Assembly (NCBI GenBank): GCA_902557965.1
Contig: CACECK010000003.1
Span: 1 to 64,000 of the forward strand
DNA length: 64,000 bases
Direction: 5' to 3'
DNA from: an uncultured SAR86 cluster bacterium
GTDB taxonomy: Bacteria; Pseudomonadota; Gammaproteobacteria; Magnimaribacterales; D2472
Below the pieces are notes generated by a model. The model saw nothing but the letters and a program-made list of their open reading frames with translations. It was not told where the DNA came from and searched no databases. Below, piece after piece: positions 36,041 to 44,840 of this stretch. Position 1 is the stretch's first letter. Each line of letters starts with the position of its first letter. The translations under genes and the position numbers were made by a program.

Positions 36041-36742
36041 TTATTTAGCAACTCTATCTTTAATAAAATACGGTAGATATATCAAATAAAAAAGCGCAAT
36101 TGCAATAGGAGTAGTAACTAAAAGATGATAGGGCGGTTCTGGAAACACATCCATTAATGATGCACCAGCTGGTTTTGACATCAGATACCAGAAGTTAGCA
36201 GGCTCACCAAGTAAAAGATTTATTACATAAACGATTGGTAGAAGAACTAATGCTGTAATAAGTGCAACAGTAGCAATATCTTTTGCATAAGGTCTGTTAC
36301 CAAGCGTTACAGTTGCATACATTATTCCAACAATTATCATTCCGTGACCAACCATAAAAAAAATATAGTCTAGATCATGATGACTAATATCTGGAGTAAG
36401 GATTGCCATTGTTGCCCCACCAAGACCCCAAAAAAATGCACAAATGTACAATATTCTTGGACCACCAAGCAAAAACCAAATCAAGAAAATTTCTGATAAA
36501 TCACACATATGAAGAGGAATTGTTTCTCTCCAGTCATATGGATTAGCTAATAGATATAAATCTTTGTAGGGTGAAATGATTACATGAGCAGCAATAACAC
36601 CAGCAATAATTTTTTTCATCATCGAAATCTGGTGATCAGATTTATTTTTATAAAATTTAGGTAAAAAAATAGAAGTAATAATAACTACAGCAATGGTAAT
36701 TAAGTGAACTGTACCAAATAATTCAAATGGTGTTCCGAACAT
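36041..36742 (-). CDS. YwaF/TIGR02206-like integral membrane protein
   Basis: This 233-residue protein has seven predicted helices. The segments TIPLHMCDLSEIFL and FFMVGHGMIIVGIMYA are hallmarks of the TIGR02206 family, named from B. subtilis YwaF. The function is unknown. Confidence 0.8.
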   Translation of the reverse strand: MFGTPFELFGTVHLITIAVVIITSIFLPKFYKNKSDHQISMMKKIIAGVIAAHVIISPYKDLYLLANPYDWRETIPLHMCDLSEIFLIWFLLGGPRILYICAFFWGLGGATMAILTPDISHHDLDYIFFMVGHGMIIVGIMYATVTLGNRPYAKDIATVALITALVLLPIVYVINLLLGEPANFWYLMSKPAGASLMDVFPEPPYHLLVTTPIAIALFYLIYLPYFIKDRVAK

Positions 36743-36789
36743 GTTTAAATCCCTATTAATTTATTACCCAATATTGATTATATTATTTT

Positions 36790-38775
36790 TTATGAGTTGT
36801 TGAAACTATCCAATAAGATTTGCTCAGTTAGAATTGCTGGCAAAATTTTTGATTCATTCATTCCTGGTTTCCAGAAAATATAAAGCGGTACTCCATTCCT
36901 CTTGTATAACTCTAAAGCTAAAAGTATCTCTTTGTCTTTATTTGTCCAGTCAGCAACCACGTATTCAATATTATTTGTTTTAAGATAATTCTTTATAGAA
37001 GGTCTAGATATGGCAATCTTGTCATTTGCTTGGCAAGTTATGCACCAAGCAGCTGTAAAATTAATCAAATATGCCTGCTTGTCTTTCTTAAATCTTTCCT
37101 CAATATCACTTTCCCATAAAACATAATCTGCATTATCTTGAGAAACTTGTGATTCTTGCACTCTTGATTCAGATATAGAAAAACTTTTCAATTGATAAAA
37201 CATTAACAAAATCGAAGACAAAAGTATGATAACTTTTAAAACTCGATTAGATAGTTTTAGATAAATCCATATCAATAAGGAGATCAATAAAATTGTTATT
37301 AGCAAAGTAATAATATCATTAGGCCCTGTTTGCAGGCTAAATACCCACAGTAGCCATAACGCAGTAGCAAACATTGGAAAAGCAAAAAACTCTTTCAATG
37401 TAACCATCCAATTTCCAGGCTTTGGAAGATGGTTAACTAAACCTGGTGCGATTGATAAAATAAAATATGGTGAAGCAAATCCTACTCCTAAAGAGGCAAA
37501 CACAGGAAGAGTAACACCTGATGGTTGTATTAATGCATAACCAAGGGCAGCACCCATAAAAGGTGCAGTGCAAGGCGATGCAACAATCACCGCTAAAACT
37601 CCTGTTAAAAAAGATCCTGTAATACTATTACTAGAACCAACACCCCCATATCTAGTTAAAGATGATCCAATATTTATATCAGATAGAAGTATGATTCCTA
37701 TAACAAACATTAAAATACATAAAGCACCAACAATAAGAGGTGATTGGAGTTGGAATCCCCAGCCTAGATAAGCACCAGTTTGCTTCAGTAAAATCATTGC
37801 AAAACCAATAAGCAAGAAGGAGATTATTACTCCAGCACAAAACGAGAGAGCATGAGCTCTAATCTTAGATGTTGATTGATTACTCATTGAAACAAAACTC
37901 AATACTTTCAGAGAAATTATTGGGAAAACACAAGGCATTAAATTCAAAATCAAGCCACCAATAAAAGCAAAGATTATCGCTTGAATAAAGTTAATATTTG
38001 AAGATGATGAAGAAGCATTATCAATTTCTGCATCTATCATGAAGGCATCACCATTATCGAAAGCTAATACACCAGAGATATTATTTAACTGTTTTATATC
38101 TTGAAGCTTTTTTATCTTAAGCAGCCAATTATTTTCCTCTTTAACAAGTATCTGTTCTGCAGCATGCTCAACAATATCAGCATCATTTATGAAGAAAATA
38201 GCTGTACTTAACAAATCATTATTTGAAAATCTGATTTCAATATAGTTATTATCTATGGAAACTTTTGCTGGCAATGTTTGTGTTGGTACCATTGCAAACC
38301 AATGTTGAAGGTTTATATCAGTTACTATTTCATCAATTGTAGTTTCGATGTAAGCTTTTTCAGGTACACAAATATCATCACATATTAGGAAATCAATATC
38401 TGCAGTTATAGGCGCATTAATAGTGCCTGAATTTTCAAACTTAAATGGAAAAATAACAAAATCTTTGTATCCATATGTCATAAGAGGATCATATGGAATT
38501 AAACTTGGAGTTGGCCAAAAAATCTCACTAATCGCTAAATCTTCTTCATGAGACCATTTAACTTTTATAGGGCCTCCTGAGTCACCAGGATTTTTCCAAT
38601 AGGTATGCCAATTTTTTTGCATATCCATCTTTATGCCAATTAAATTTTGCTCAACCCCATTCTCAGAGAAGTTATATTTGACTAGGGAAACGTTTGCATG
38701 GCCTGTGTCAACCGATACTGCAAAAACATTAAAGGATACAGATAATAAAAATAATAGTTTATAAAATTTCATCAT
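36790..38775 (-). CDS. dsbD: Protein-disulfide reductase DsbD
   Basis: This 661-residue protein moves electrons from cytoplasmic thioredoxin to periplasmic partners such as CcmG. The order is a signal peptide, an N-terminal immunoglobulin-like domain with the redox pair in ICDDICVPEKAY, an eight-helix membrane domain with NLMPCVFPI and VASPCTAPFMG carrying its two cysteines, and a C-terminal thioredoxin domain with AAWCITCQAND. All three cysteine pairs are present. The C-terminal CITC matches the CITC of the CcmG in this window. Confidence 0.93.
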   Translation of the reverse strand: MMKFYKLLFLLSVSFNVFAVSVDTGHANVSLVKYNFSENGVEQNLIGIKMDMQKNWHTYWKNPGDSGGPIKVKWSHEEDLAISEIFWPTPSLIPYDPLMTYGYKDFVIFPFKFENSGTINAPITADIDFLICDDICVPEKAYIETTIDEIVTDINLQHWFAMVPTQTLPAKVSIDNNYIEIRFSNNDLLSTAIFFINDADIVEHAAEQILVKEENNWLLKIKKLQDIKQLNNISGVLAFDNGDAFMIDAEIDNASSSSSNINFIQAIIFAFIGGLILNLMPCVFPIISLKVLSFVSMSNQSTSKIRAHALSFCAGVIISFLLIGFAMILLKQTGAYLGWGFQLQSPLIVGALCILMFVIGIILLSDINIGSSLTRYGGVGSSNSITGSFLTGVLAVIVASPCTAPFMGAALGYALIQPSGVTLPVFASLGVGFASPYFILSIAPGLVNHLPKPGNWMVTLKEFFAFPMFATALWLLWVFSLQTGPNDIITLLITILLISLLIWIYLKLSNRVLKVIILLSSILLMFYQLKSFSISESRVQESQVSQDNADYVLWESDIEERFKKDKQAYLINFTAAWCITCQANDKIAISRPSIKNYLKTNNIEYVVADWTNKDKEILLALELYKRNGVPLYIFWKPGMNESKILPAILTEQILLDSFNNS

Positions 38776-38800
38776 ATGTATTTTAGCTTAGAAAGTATTA

Positions 38801-38819
38801 GGGGTGCATTATGCACCCC
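38801..38819 (-). other. Stem-loop between hsp20 and dsbD
   Basis: GGGGTGCATTATGCACCCC is an 8-base perfect stem with a 3-base loop, in the 61-base gap downstream of the hsp20 gene. On the minus strand no T tract follows. It may end or protect the hsp20 mRNA. Confidence 0.5.
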
Positions 38820-38836
38820 ATTACACAATATATGGA

Positions 38837-39289
38837 TTATTTGTTTGAGATTCTTTTTGGTGATTTAATCTCAATCATTCTCGGTTTTTTTTCATCAGGA
38901 ATTATTTTCTCTAAATTAACAGTCAATAAACCATTAACAAGCTCAGCACCCTGAACAACCACATCTTCTGATAGTGTAAATTGTTGTTTGAATGCCCTTT
39001 GAGCGATTCCTTGATATACCACCTTATGCTCACCATTGACCACTTCAGTATTAGGCCCATCATAGCTAATGGATAAAACTCCATCAGCAAGCTCTATTTG
39101 AATATCTTCCTTAGAAAGTCCAGCAACCGCTATCTCAATTGAAAATAGATTGCCATCTTTACTAATATTATATGGTGGATAGCTTGAAGACCTTTCATTT
39201 GATTCTGAAAGTCTTTGCAATCTATCAAAAAGTGGTTCAAATCCTAATACACGTGTTGTGAAAAATGGATCAGTAAAATTAAGTATCAT
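38837..39289 (-). CDS. Small heat shock protein (Hsp20/IbpA family)
   Basis: This 150-residue ATP-independent chaperone binds unfolding proteins. The alpha-crystallin domain runs from about 40 to 130, with YNISKDGNLFSIEIAVAG, DGVLSISYDG and the closing ELVNGLLTVNLEK (the family GVLxxxxPK-type strand). The N-terminus MILNFTDPFFTTRVLGFEPLFDRL is like IbpA. The start follows AGGAGG by 6 bases. The leader of about 88 bases has a heat-shock-type promoter and a thermometer-like structure (separate entries). Confidence 0.92.
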   Translation of the reverse strand: MILNFTDPFFTTRVLGFEPLFDRLQRLSESNERSSSYPPYNISKDGNLFSIEIAVAGLSKEDIQIELADGVLSISYDGPNTEVVNGEHKVVYQGIAQRAFKQQFTLSEDVVVQGAELVNGLLTVNLEKIIPDEKKPRMIEIKSPKRISNK

Positions 39290-39378
39290 AATAGTCCTCC
39301 TTTTAAGCGACTAAAAATTGTGCATCTTTATAGACTACACTAGTTAAATGGAAATCCTTTATGGCATTTCCTTATAGT
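39290..39378 (-). promoter_or_regulatory. ROSE-like RNA thermometer in the hsp20 leader
   Basis: The leader contains TCGCT (39310-39306), matching the U(U/C)GCU core of ROSE thermometers, five bases before the Shine-Dalgarno AGGAGG (39301-39296). Flanking AGTC pairs with GACT just past the Shine-Dalgarno, placing G opposite G as in known ROSE helices. A further hairpin, GGAAAT/ATTTCC (39371-39350), lies near the 5' end. At low temperature the fold would hide the ribosome site. Confidence 0.5.
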
Positions 39379-39384
39379 TAAAAT

Positions 39385-39408
39385 ATGGGCTGTTATGTTA
39401 ATTTCAAC
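39385..39408 (-). promoter_or_regulatory. Sigma32 (RpoH)-type heat shock promoter of hsp20
   Basis: Read on the minus strand: GTTGAA (39408-39403), 12 bases, GCCCAT (39390-39385), followed by AT. The consensus is CTTGAA, 13-14 bases, CCCCAT-T, so each box differs by one base. Transcription would start about 88 bases before the ATG. Confidence 0.55.
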
Positions 39409-39477
39409 CTTTATTTTTAGATCTATATAAAATAAGCTTATAAAAGAACTTTAATCTATTTAAACTGTCAAAAGAAT

Positions 39478-39891
39478 ATGAAAAATAATTTTAAAATTTT
39501 ACCTTTCTCATTGATTATATTTTTTATCGCTTTCAATTTGAACGCTACTGAAAAGAAAACAATTGAGCAGGGTCAAACCTGGTCGTTGATAAAAAAAAGT
39601 AATAAATTGTCACCACATAACTCAAAGGTTTTATATTTTTTCTTAAACGATGCGTATAGCACGTATCAGGCAAGGAGATTTAATGATTGGACTGAATTTT
39701 CTATAACCGATGGCAGGAACCTGGTTAGATTAAACAAAGGAGATAGAATAAAAATTGTTAAATCTAAGCACCAAAATAGAATTTTTGAGGTTGAATTATT
39801 GGATGGGTTTGAAAAAAATAGAAAATATTTTGTTATCAAGGAAGATCTTATTTCTGACTATATATTAGTGGAGGTATCAAATGAATCATAA
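39478..39891 (+). CDS. Hypothetical exported protein
   Basis: This 137-residue protein has a signal peptide (about 1-24, cleaved after LNATE). The remainder is a basic, mixed alpha/beta domain with a run of strands near 80-120 (LVRLNKGDRIKIVKSKHQNR). No family recognised. Its last 11 bases overlap the next envelope gene, suggesting one operon with the glycine-zipper lipoprotein. Confidence 0.6.
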   Translation: MKNNFKILPFSLIIFFIAFNLNATEKKTIEQGQTWSLIKKSNKLSPHNSKVLYFFLNDAYSTYQARRFNDWTEFSITDGRNLVRLNKGDRIKIVKSKHQNRIFEVELLDGFEKNRKYFVIKEDLISDYILVEVSNES

Positions 39892-40339
39892 TGTATTAAT
39901 TGTTTCTTTGTCACTTTTTGTTTTTTCATGTTCTAACATGTCGCTAGCCCCTGAAGTGGTTAGAAAATCAGATGCACAAAAACAACAATATGTAACAATC
40001 GGAACAATAATAGATGTTACAAATGTAGTTATTGAAGGAGACCGAGAAGCTGGCTCTGCAGCTGGCGCAGTAATTGGTGCAGCAACTGGAAAAAATGTAA
40101 CTGAATCTGAACCTGAATCAGATATTGCAGCAATCATCGGCGGCCTAGTTGGATCTGCGGTTGGGGCCGAGATTGGATCAAAGTTAACAAAAAAAGATGG
40201 TGTTGAATTGCTTATTGAAACTAATGGAGGTCGAATGGTTTCAATTATTCAAGAGGTTGGGAAATACAACTATGCTCCTGATCAAAAAGTTAGAATTATA
40301 AAACGCAATGGCAAGTCAAGAGTTATTCCTTTTGATTAA
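39881..40339 (+). CDS. Glycine-zipper outer membrane lipoprotein (SlyB/Pcp-like)
   Basis: This 152-residue protein has a lipoprotein signal (lipobox VFSCS, Cys near 17). The mature part shows a glycine zipper: AGSAAGAVIGAATGKN and IIGGLVGSAVGAEIGSKL, separated by an acidic insert. The closing segment LIETNGGRMVSIIQ matches 17 kDa antigen/SlyB-type lipoproteins of the outer membrane. Shine-Dalgarno GGAGG lies 7 bases upstream. The stop shares a base with recX. Confidence 0.82.
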   Translation: MNHNVLIVSLSLFVFSCSNMSLAPEVVRKSDAQKQQYVTIGTIIDVTNVVIEGDREAGSAAGAVIGAATGKNVTESEPESDIAAIIGGLVGSAVGAEIGSKLTKKDGVELLIETNGGRMVSIIQEVGKYNYAPDQKVRIIKRNGKSRVIPFD

Positions 40340-40788
40340 TGAATGAAGAACTGTCATTAATTTATAATAAAGCCTTAGACATCTTATCGAGAAGAGAACA
40401 TTCCTCAAAAGAATTAACTCAAAAATTGATAAAAAAATTTGATAATGAAACGCTAATTCTTGAAGTTACTCATAAACTTATTGCAAACAATCTTTTAAAT
40501 GATGCTAGATTTGCTGAGATGTATACATTAGCAAGAAAAAAGAAAGGCTTCGGACCAAAAAAAATATTCTATGAACTATTAACAAAAGGATTGCTTGAAA
40601 CAGATATAAATGTAGCGATAGATGATGAAGGAGAATGGGACGCGGTTGCTAAAAAAGTTTTCAAAAAAAAGTTTCCTCATGGAAAGTCTGATGACATAAA
40701 AACAGCAATAAAACAAAAAAATTTTCTTATTAATAGAGGCTTTAGCTTTAAAGAAATTGAATCAGTTTTTGCTAATGACATGGTATGA
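40339..40788 (+). CDS. recX: Regulatory protein RecX
   Basis: This 149-residue protein inhibits RecA filament growth. It has three tandem three-helix repeats; the first shows LSRREHSSKELTQKLIKKF, then the RFAEMYTLARKKKGFGPKKI segment typical of RecX (usually RFaEafvrxrxxkGyGpxrI), and a final RGFSFKEIESVF. The start overlaps the upstream stop by one base. RecX usually follows recA; here it sits before dnaX and recA is not in the window. Confidence 0.88.
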   Translation: MNEELSLIYNKALDILSRREHSSKELTQKLIKKFDNETLILEVTHKLIANNLLNDARFAEMYTLARKKKGFGPKKIFYELLTKGLLETDINVAIDDEGEWDAVAKKVFKKKFPHGKSDDIKTAIKQKNFLINRGFSFKEIESVFANDMV

Positions 40789-40797
40789 TTCTTTGCT

Positions 40798-42381
40798 ATG
40801 TCCTATGAAGTTTTAGCAAGAAAATATAGACCATCCAACTTTGAAGAAGTTATCGGACAAGACCATGTTGTCAAAGCATTAGTTAATAGTATTAATTCTG
40901 AAAAAATTCATCAAGCATTCATATTTTCAGGTACTCGAGGTGTAGGCAAGACAACAATTGCTAGAATTTTAGCAAAATGTTTGAATTGTGAAAGTGAGTC
41001 AAAACCAACAGCACAACCTTGCAATAAATGCTCTAATACTCTAGAAATTAGTGCAGGAAGAAGCGTGGATTTTCTAGAGATTGATGCCGCTTCAAATACT
41101 CAGGTTGAAAAAATGCGAGACCTCATTGAAACAGTTGAATATAAGCCAGCGAAAGGAAGATTCAAAGTTTATTTAATTGATGAAGTTCACATGCTATCAA
41201 CTGCAAGTTTTAATGCATTGCTGAAAACTCTTGAAGAGCCGCCACCCCATGTTGTCTTTATTTTTGCAACCACCAACCCAGAAAAGATTCCAAAAACAGT
41301 CCAGTCTAGATGTTTGCAACTAAACTTGAAAACAGTAAATGAAAATCTGTTATTTGAACATTTAAAAAAAATATTAGATAAAGAAAAGATAGATTCAGAT
41401 GATACGAGTATTTCTTTGATTGTTAATTCAGCACAAGGCTCTGTAAGAGATGCTTTAACTCTTTTAGATCAGGCCATTGCATATGGTGATGGTGTTTTAA
41501 GCGAAGTTGATGTTAAAAAGCTCTTAGGAACAATAGATAACTCTTTACTAATGTCGATGATAGATAGTGTTATTGATGGAAACGGCCAAAAAGTTTTTGA
41601 TTTACTAACTCAAATCGAAGAACTTTCACCATCTTATGACGTAATTTTAAAAGACATGATTTCTATTTTACATAGAGTGTCTCTCCAACAAGTTTTATCT
41701 AATTCAGCTACCCCTGAAATAGATAACTTGGCAAACAAAGTTGATAAAGAATTCTGTCAATTGTTATACGAAATCGCAATGAATGCATACTCAAAGTTCA
41801 ATATCCATCCTGATCCAAAAGAGGCTCTGGAAATATGTTTGCTAAGAATGCTAACTTTTAATCCACTACAAAAACTTAGCGAATCTAAGGTGCCAAGCTC
41901 AGACGAAAAAAAAAATTTAAAAATTAATAATCTAGATTCAAATGAAAAATCAAAGAAAGTAAAATCAATAGAGCCTGAACCAAAAATAAATAATAGTGAG
42001 ATAAAGAATGATAAGGATTGGTTAATTTTCTTTGATACTCTAGAAATAAGTCCTTTTGCCAGAAATTATTATGGAAATATGTCATTTATATCTCATACAA
42101 ATAATAAGTTATCACTAATGATTAATGATTCAATTGGCGAAGTACCAGAAAATATAGAATCAGAATTTCTTTCTACTTTAAGACAACTATTGGATAAAAA
42201 TATTAAAATCCATTACGAAAAAGGGACAATAACCAACTCACCAATTGAAACGAAAGAAAAAAAAGAAAAAAAAGATTTGGATGAAGCGCATACAAAAATT
42301 AAAAACAATAAATCTATCCAAAACTTTGTAAAAAAATTTAAAGGCGCAATAAAAGAAGATACTATTAAACCATTGAAATGA
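40798..42381 (+). CDS. dnaX: DNA polymerase III subunit tau/gamma
   Basis: This 527-residue clamp-loader ATPase contains Walker A GTRGVGKT (45-52), the zinc cysteines around CLNCESESKPTAQPCNKC (61-78), and Walker B VYLIDEVHML near 123-132. The sensor region LQLNLKTV follows, and domain III ends near 365. Residues from about 370 form the tau-specific part: a charged linker and a C-terminal domain. An A10 run (41906-41915, codons 370-373) lies exactly at that junction and could make gamma by slippage. It overlaps recR by 4 bases; the usual ybaB gene between them is absent. Confidence 0.94.
   Translation: MSYEVLARKYRPSNFEEVIGQDHVVKALVNSINSEKIHQAFIFSGTRGVGKTTIARILAKCLNCESESKPTAQPCNKCSNTLEISAGRSVDFLEIDAASNTQVEKMRDLIETVEYKPAKGRFKVYLIDEVHMLSTASFNALLKTLEEPPPHVVFIFATTNPEKIPKTVQSRCLQLNLKTVNENLLFEHLKKILDKEKIDSDDTSISLIVNSAQGSVRDALTLLDQAIAYGDGVLSEVDVKKLLGTIDNSLLMSMIDSVIDGNGQKVFDLLTQIEELSPSYDVILKDMISILHRVSLQQVLSNSATPEIDNLANKVDKEFCQLLYEIAMNAYSKFNIHPDPKEALEICLLRMLTFNPLQKLSESKVPSSDEKKNLKINNLDSNEKSKKVKSIEPEPKINNSEIKNDKDWLIFFDTLEISPFARNYYGNMSFISHTNNKLSLMINDSIGEVPENIESEFLSTLRQLLDKNIKIHYEKGTITNSPIETKEKKEKKDLDEAHTKIKNNKSIQNFVKKFKGAIKEDTIKPLK
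41906..41915 (+). promoter_or_regulatory. Probable dnaX slippage site (A10)
   Basis: Ten consecutive A after codon GAA. In the -1 frame the next codons are TTT, AAA, AAT then TAA at 41925-41927; in the +1 frame TAA comes at 41918-41920. Either slip would end the protein at about 372-376 residues, giving a gamma-sized product. AAGGTG, a Shine-Dalgarno-like string, lies at 41887-41892. Confidence 0.5.
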
Positions 42382-42974
42382 GTAGAGATTTAGTTTCCGA
42401 GTTAATTAATGCACTGACAATATTACCAGGTGTTGGAAAGAAGTCAGCTCAGAGAATGGCTTTATATCTTCTTGATAGAAATAAGGATGGCGCCAGTATT
42501 TTAGCTAACGTAATGAAAGATGCCATTGAAAGTGTTCAAAGATGCGATTCTTGTAGAATGCTTACTTCAAACAACCTTTGCAAAATATGCAGTGATGCTT
42601 CTCGTGATATTAAAAAAATATGTGTTGTAGAGAGTCCCTCTGATGTTTTGGCAATTGAGTCTACTGGTGGGTTTCGTGGCAAATATTTTGTTCTTCTTGG
42701 AAGACTTTCACCAATAGATGGGATTGGGCCAGAGGAACTAGGAATAAATGATCTACTCATGAGGATTGAAAAAGATGATGTTAATGAAATTATTCTTGCA
42801 ACCAGTAGTACTGTTGAGGGAGATGCTACAGCAGTTTACATAACCGATCATGTTAAAACAGCAAAAGTATCCAGAATTTCATATGGAATTCCTATCGGAG
42901 GCGAGTTAGAGTACGTAGATGGAACTACTATAGCTAGAGCTATTGAAGGAAGGGTAGAAATAAATGTCGATTAA
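42378..42974 (+). CDS. recR: Recombination protein RecR
   Basis: This 198-residue DNA-clamp protein of the RecFOR pathway loads RecA at gaps. It has the HhH segment [17 protein letters not shown] near 16-32, a four-cysteine zinc finger ([16 protein letters not shown] near 55-70), and a Toprim domain with [14 protein letters not shown] near 80-93. The ATG overlaps the dnaX stop. Confidence 0.95.
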   Translation: MSRDLVSELINALTILPGVGKKSAQRMALYLLDRNKDGASILANVMKDAIESVQRCDSCRMLTSNNLCKICSDASRDIKKICVVESPSDVLAIESTGGFRGKYFVLLGRLSPIDGIGPEELGINDLLMRIEKDDVNEIILATSSTVEGDATAVYITDHVKTAKVSRISYGIPIGGELEYVDGTTIARAIEGRVEINVD

Positions 42975-43533
42975 GTCTGATAAGTGGATAACTGAAATGT
43001 CTGATCAATATGGAATGATACAACCATTTTCTAAAAATCAAATAAGGCTTGATGATCAAGGAAATAAATTAATTTCTTATGGTGTTTCAAGTTATGGTTA
43101 TGACGTGCGGTGCTCAAATGAATTTAAAGTTTTTACAAATATTCACTCCGCAATTGTAGATCCAAAATCTTTTGATGAAAAAAGCTTTGTAGACATAGAA
43201 TCAGATGTTTGTGTGATTCCACCTAATTCTTTTGCTTTAGCTAGAACTGTAGAATATTTTAAAATTCCTAGAAATGTTTTAACTATATGTTTAGGTAAAT
43301 CTACATATGCAAGATGTGGAATTATTGTAAATGTGACACCTCTTGAACCTGAATGGGAAGGCCATGTAACCCTTGAATTCTCAAACACTACAAATTTACC
43401 TGCAAAAATATATGCTGGCGAAGGGGTTGCACAGATGTTATTTTTTGAATCAGATGAGGAGTGTGAAACTAGCTACAAAGACCGTGGTGGTAAATACCAA
43501 GGACAAACTGGAGTTACGTTACCCAAAACTTAG
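42964..43533 (+). CDS. dcd: dCTP deaminase
   Basis: This 189-residue trimeric enzyme converts dCTP to dUTP for thymidylate synthesis. Signature residues lie in [13 protein letters not shown] near 39-51, [13 protein letters not shown], and the active-site block [24 protein letters not shown], ending [10 protein letters not shown]. The start overlaps recR by 11 bases and the 3' end overlaps the convergent DUF3108 gene by 15. Confidence 0.95.
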   Translation: MSIKSDKWITEMSDQYGMIQPFSKNQIRLDDQGNKLISYGVSSYGYDVRCSNEFKVFTNIHSAIVDPKSFDEKSFVDIESDVCVIPPNSFALARTVEYFKIPRNVLTICLGKSTYARCGIIVNVTPLEPEWEGHVTLEFSNTTNLPAKIYAGEGVAQMLFFESDEECETSYKDRGGKYQGQTGVTLPKT

Positions 43534-44202
43534 AATTTCTTTAAGCTCTAGAGTATTTACCCATTCATCACTCACGTCTGTAATTTTAATAAACATAAAA
43601 TCTAGTTCTTGCGCTAAATAATATGTTGTTTTTCTTGAACTACCAACCTTTATTCTATCTAACACAACGCACGTATACCTGGACTCATTAAACGAACATG
43701 TGGTCATATCTGATACTGAATAGTTATACTTTTCAATGCCGCCTTCCTTCATATTTATTAAATTCAGAGAGAACTTTTCTACTCCATTTTTAATATTTTT
43801 CCTAATCATTATTTGAGCATTTAACGGATCTACTGTAGCTTCACCAACATCAAAAGAACTTTTCCATTCGTTTCTACCAATTGATTGAACGACTGATGAT
43901 TGGTAATCAAAATCAATTTTTTGATCCCTTTTAAGAAATTTTGGCCGTATCTTTATTTCATACTTTGATGATTTAATCCCATTTTCATTGATATCAAATA
44001 GAGATATAAAATGCATTCGAGCAACTAAATTTGATGCTTTAAACTTAAGCTCATACCCTTTTTCAATTTTAGAAAATTCACGAACACCTGTTATAGATAT
44101 TTCTTCTGAATCAAATTGATATTTAGCTTTATATTCTGTTATTTCTGTTGCAAAAATATTGCATGACATTAAAAAGACAAGAAAAAAAATTTTATTCATC
44201 AT
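43519..44202 (-). CDS. DUF3108 exported protein
   Basis: This 227-residue protein has a signal peptide (about 1-18) and a beta-rich fold with [13 protein letters not shown] at the mature N-terminus and [16 protein letters not shown] in the middle, both typical of DUF3108. The family often follows purN in gammaproteobacteria, as here, where it overlaps purN by 11 bases. Its role is unknown, possibly in the cell envelope. Confidence 0.85.
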   Translation of the reverse strand: MMNKIFFLVFLMSCNIFATEITEYKAKYQFDSEEISITGVREFSKIEKGYELKFKASNLVARMHFISLFDINENGIKSSKYEIKIRPKFLKRDQKIDFDYQSSVVQSIGRNEWKSSFDVGEATVDPLNAQIMIRKNIKNGVEKFSLNLINMKEGGIEKYNYSVSDMTTCSFNESRYTCVVLDRIKVGSSRKTTYYLAQELDFMFIKITDVSDEWVNTLELKEILSFG

Positions 44203-44836
44203 AAGAATTAATAATGTGATTAGTTATATTTTTATTTTTAAATTTTACTGAATTGTTACTAAGAAAAATATTCCCAATACATATTTCATTAATTACTTCA
44301 GGTAATAATATATGCTCTATTTTGTGGATTCTTTTTTGTAAATCTTCAGCTGTTTCATTTTTTTTTACTTTAATACTACCTTGGGCAATTATAGGTCCTG
44401 CGTCAAGCTCTGGAGAAACATAATGAATTGAAACCCCATGTTTATTATCCTTATTTTTAATGACTTTTTTATGAGTATTTAGTCCTGGATAAAGTGGTAG
44501 AAGCGACGGATGAAGATTTATCATTCTGCCAAAATATTTATCTGTAATCTTTTTTTCTAGAATTCTCATAAAGCCTGCAAGCACCACCAATTCAATTTTT
44601 TCTTCAACAAGAATTTTATCAATCTGATCATCAAATTCCGATCTATCATTAAATAAATTATGATCAACAATAATAGACTTTAAGTTAAGTTTTTTAGCCC
44701 TTTCAATACCATATGCTTGAGAATTATTTGAAATAACACAACTTATTTCACCATCTATCTTTTTTTTATTACATGCATTAGCAATAGCTTCTAAATTTGA
44801 GCCACTGCCTGAAATAAGGACTGCTATTTTTTTCAT
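44192..44836 (-). CDS. purN: Phosphoribosylglycinamide formyltransferase (GART)
   Basis: This 214-residue enzyme transfers a formyl group from 10-formyl-THF to GAR in purine synthesis. Motifs: VLISGSGSNLEAI at 7-19, VLAGFMRILE near 86, the catalytic NLHPSLLPLYPG (His near 107) and GVSIHYVSPELDAGPII. It starts 4 bases after the purM stop. The gene contains a run of nine A that does not disturb the frame. Confidence 0.96.
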   Translation of the reverse strand: MKKIAVLISGSGSNLEAIANACNKKKIDGEISCVISNNSQAYGIERAKKLNLKSIIVDHNLFNDRSEFDDQIDKILVEEKIELVVLAGFMRILEKKITDKYFGRMINLHPSLLPLYPGLNTHKKVIKNKDNKHGVSIHYVSPELDAGPIIAQGSIKVKKNETAEDLQKRIHKIEHILLPEVINEICIGNIFLSNNSVKFKNKNITNHIINSYDE

Positions 44837-44840
44837 AAAT

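Noticed and set aside
44361..44370. A9 run in purN (T9 on the plus strand) as a second slippage site
   Set aside because: The frame is intact, the position has no functional boundary, and no dual product is known for PurN.
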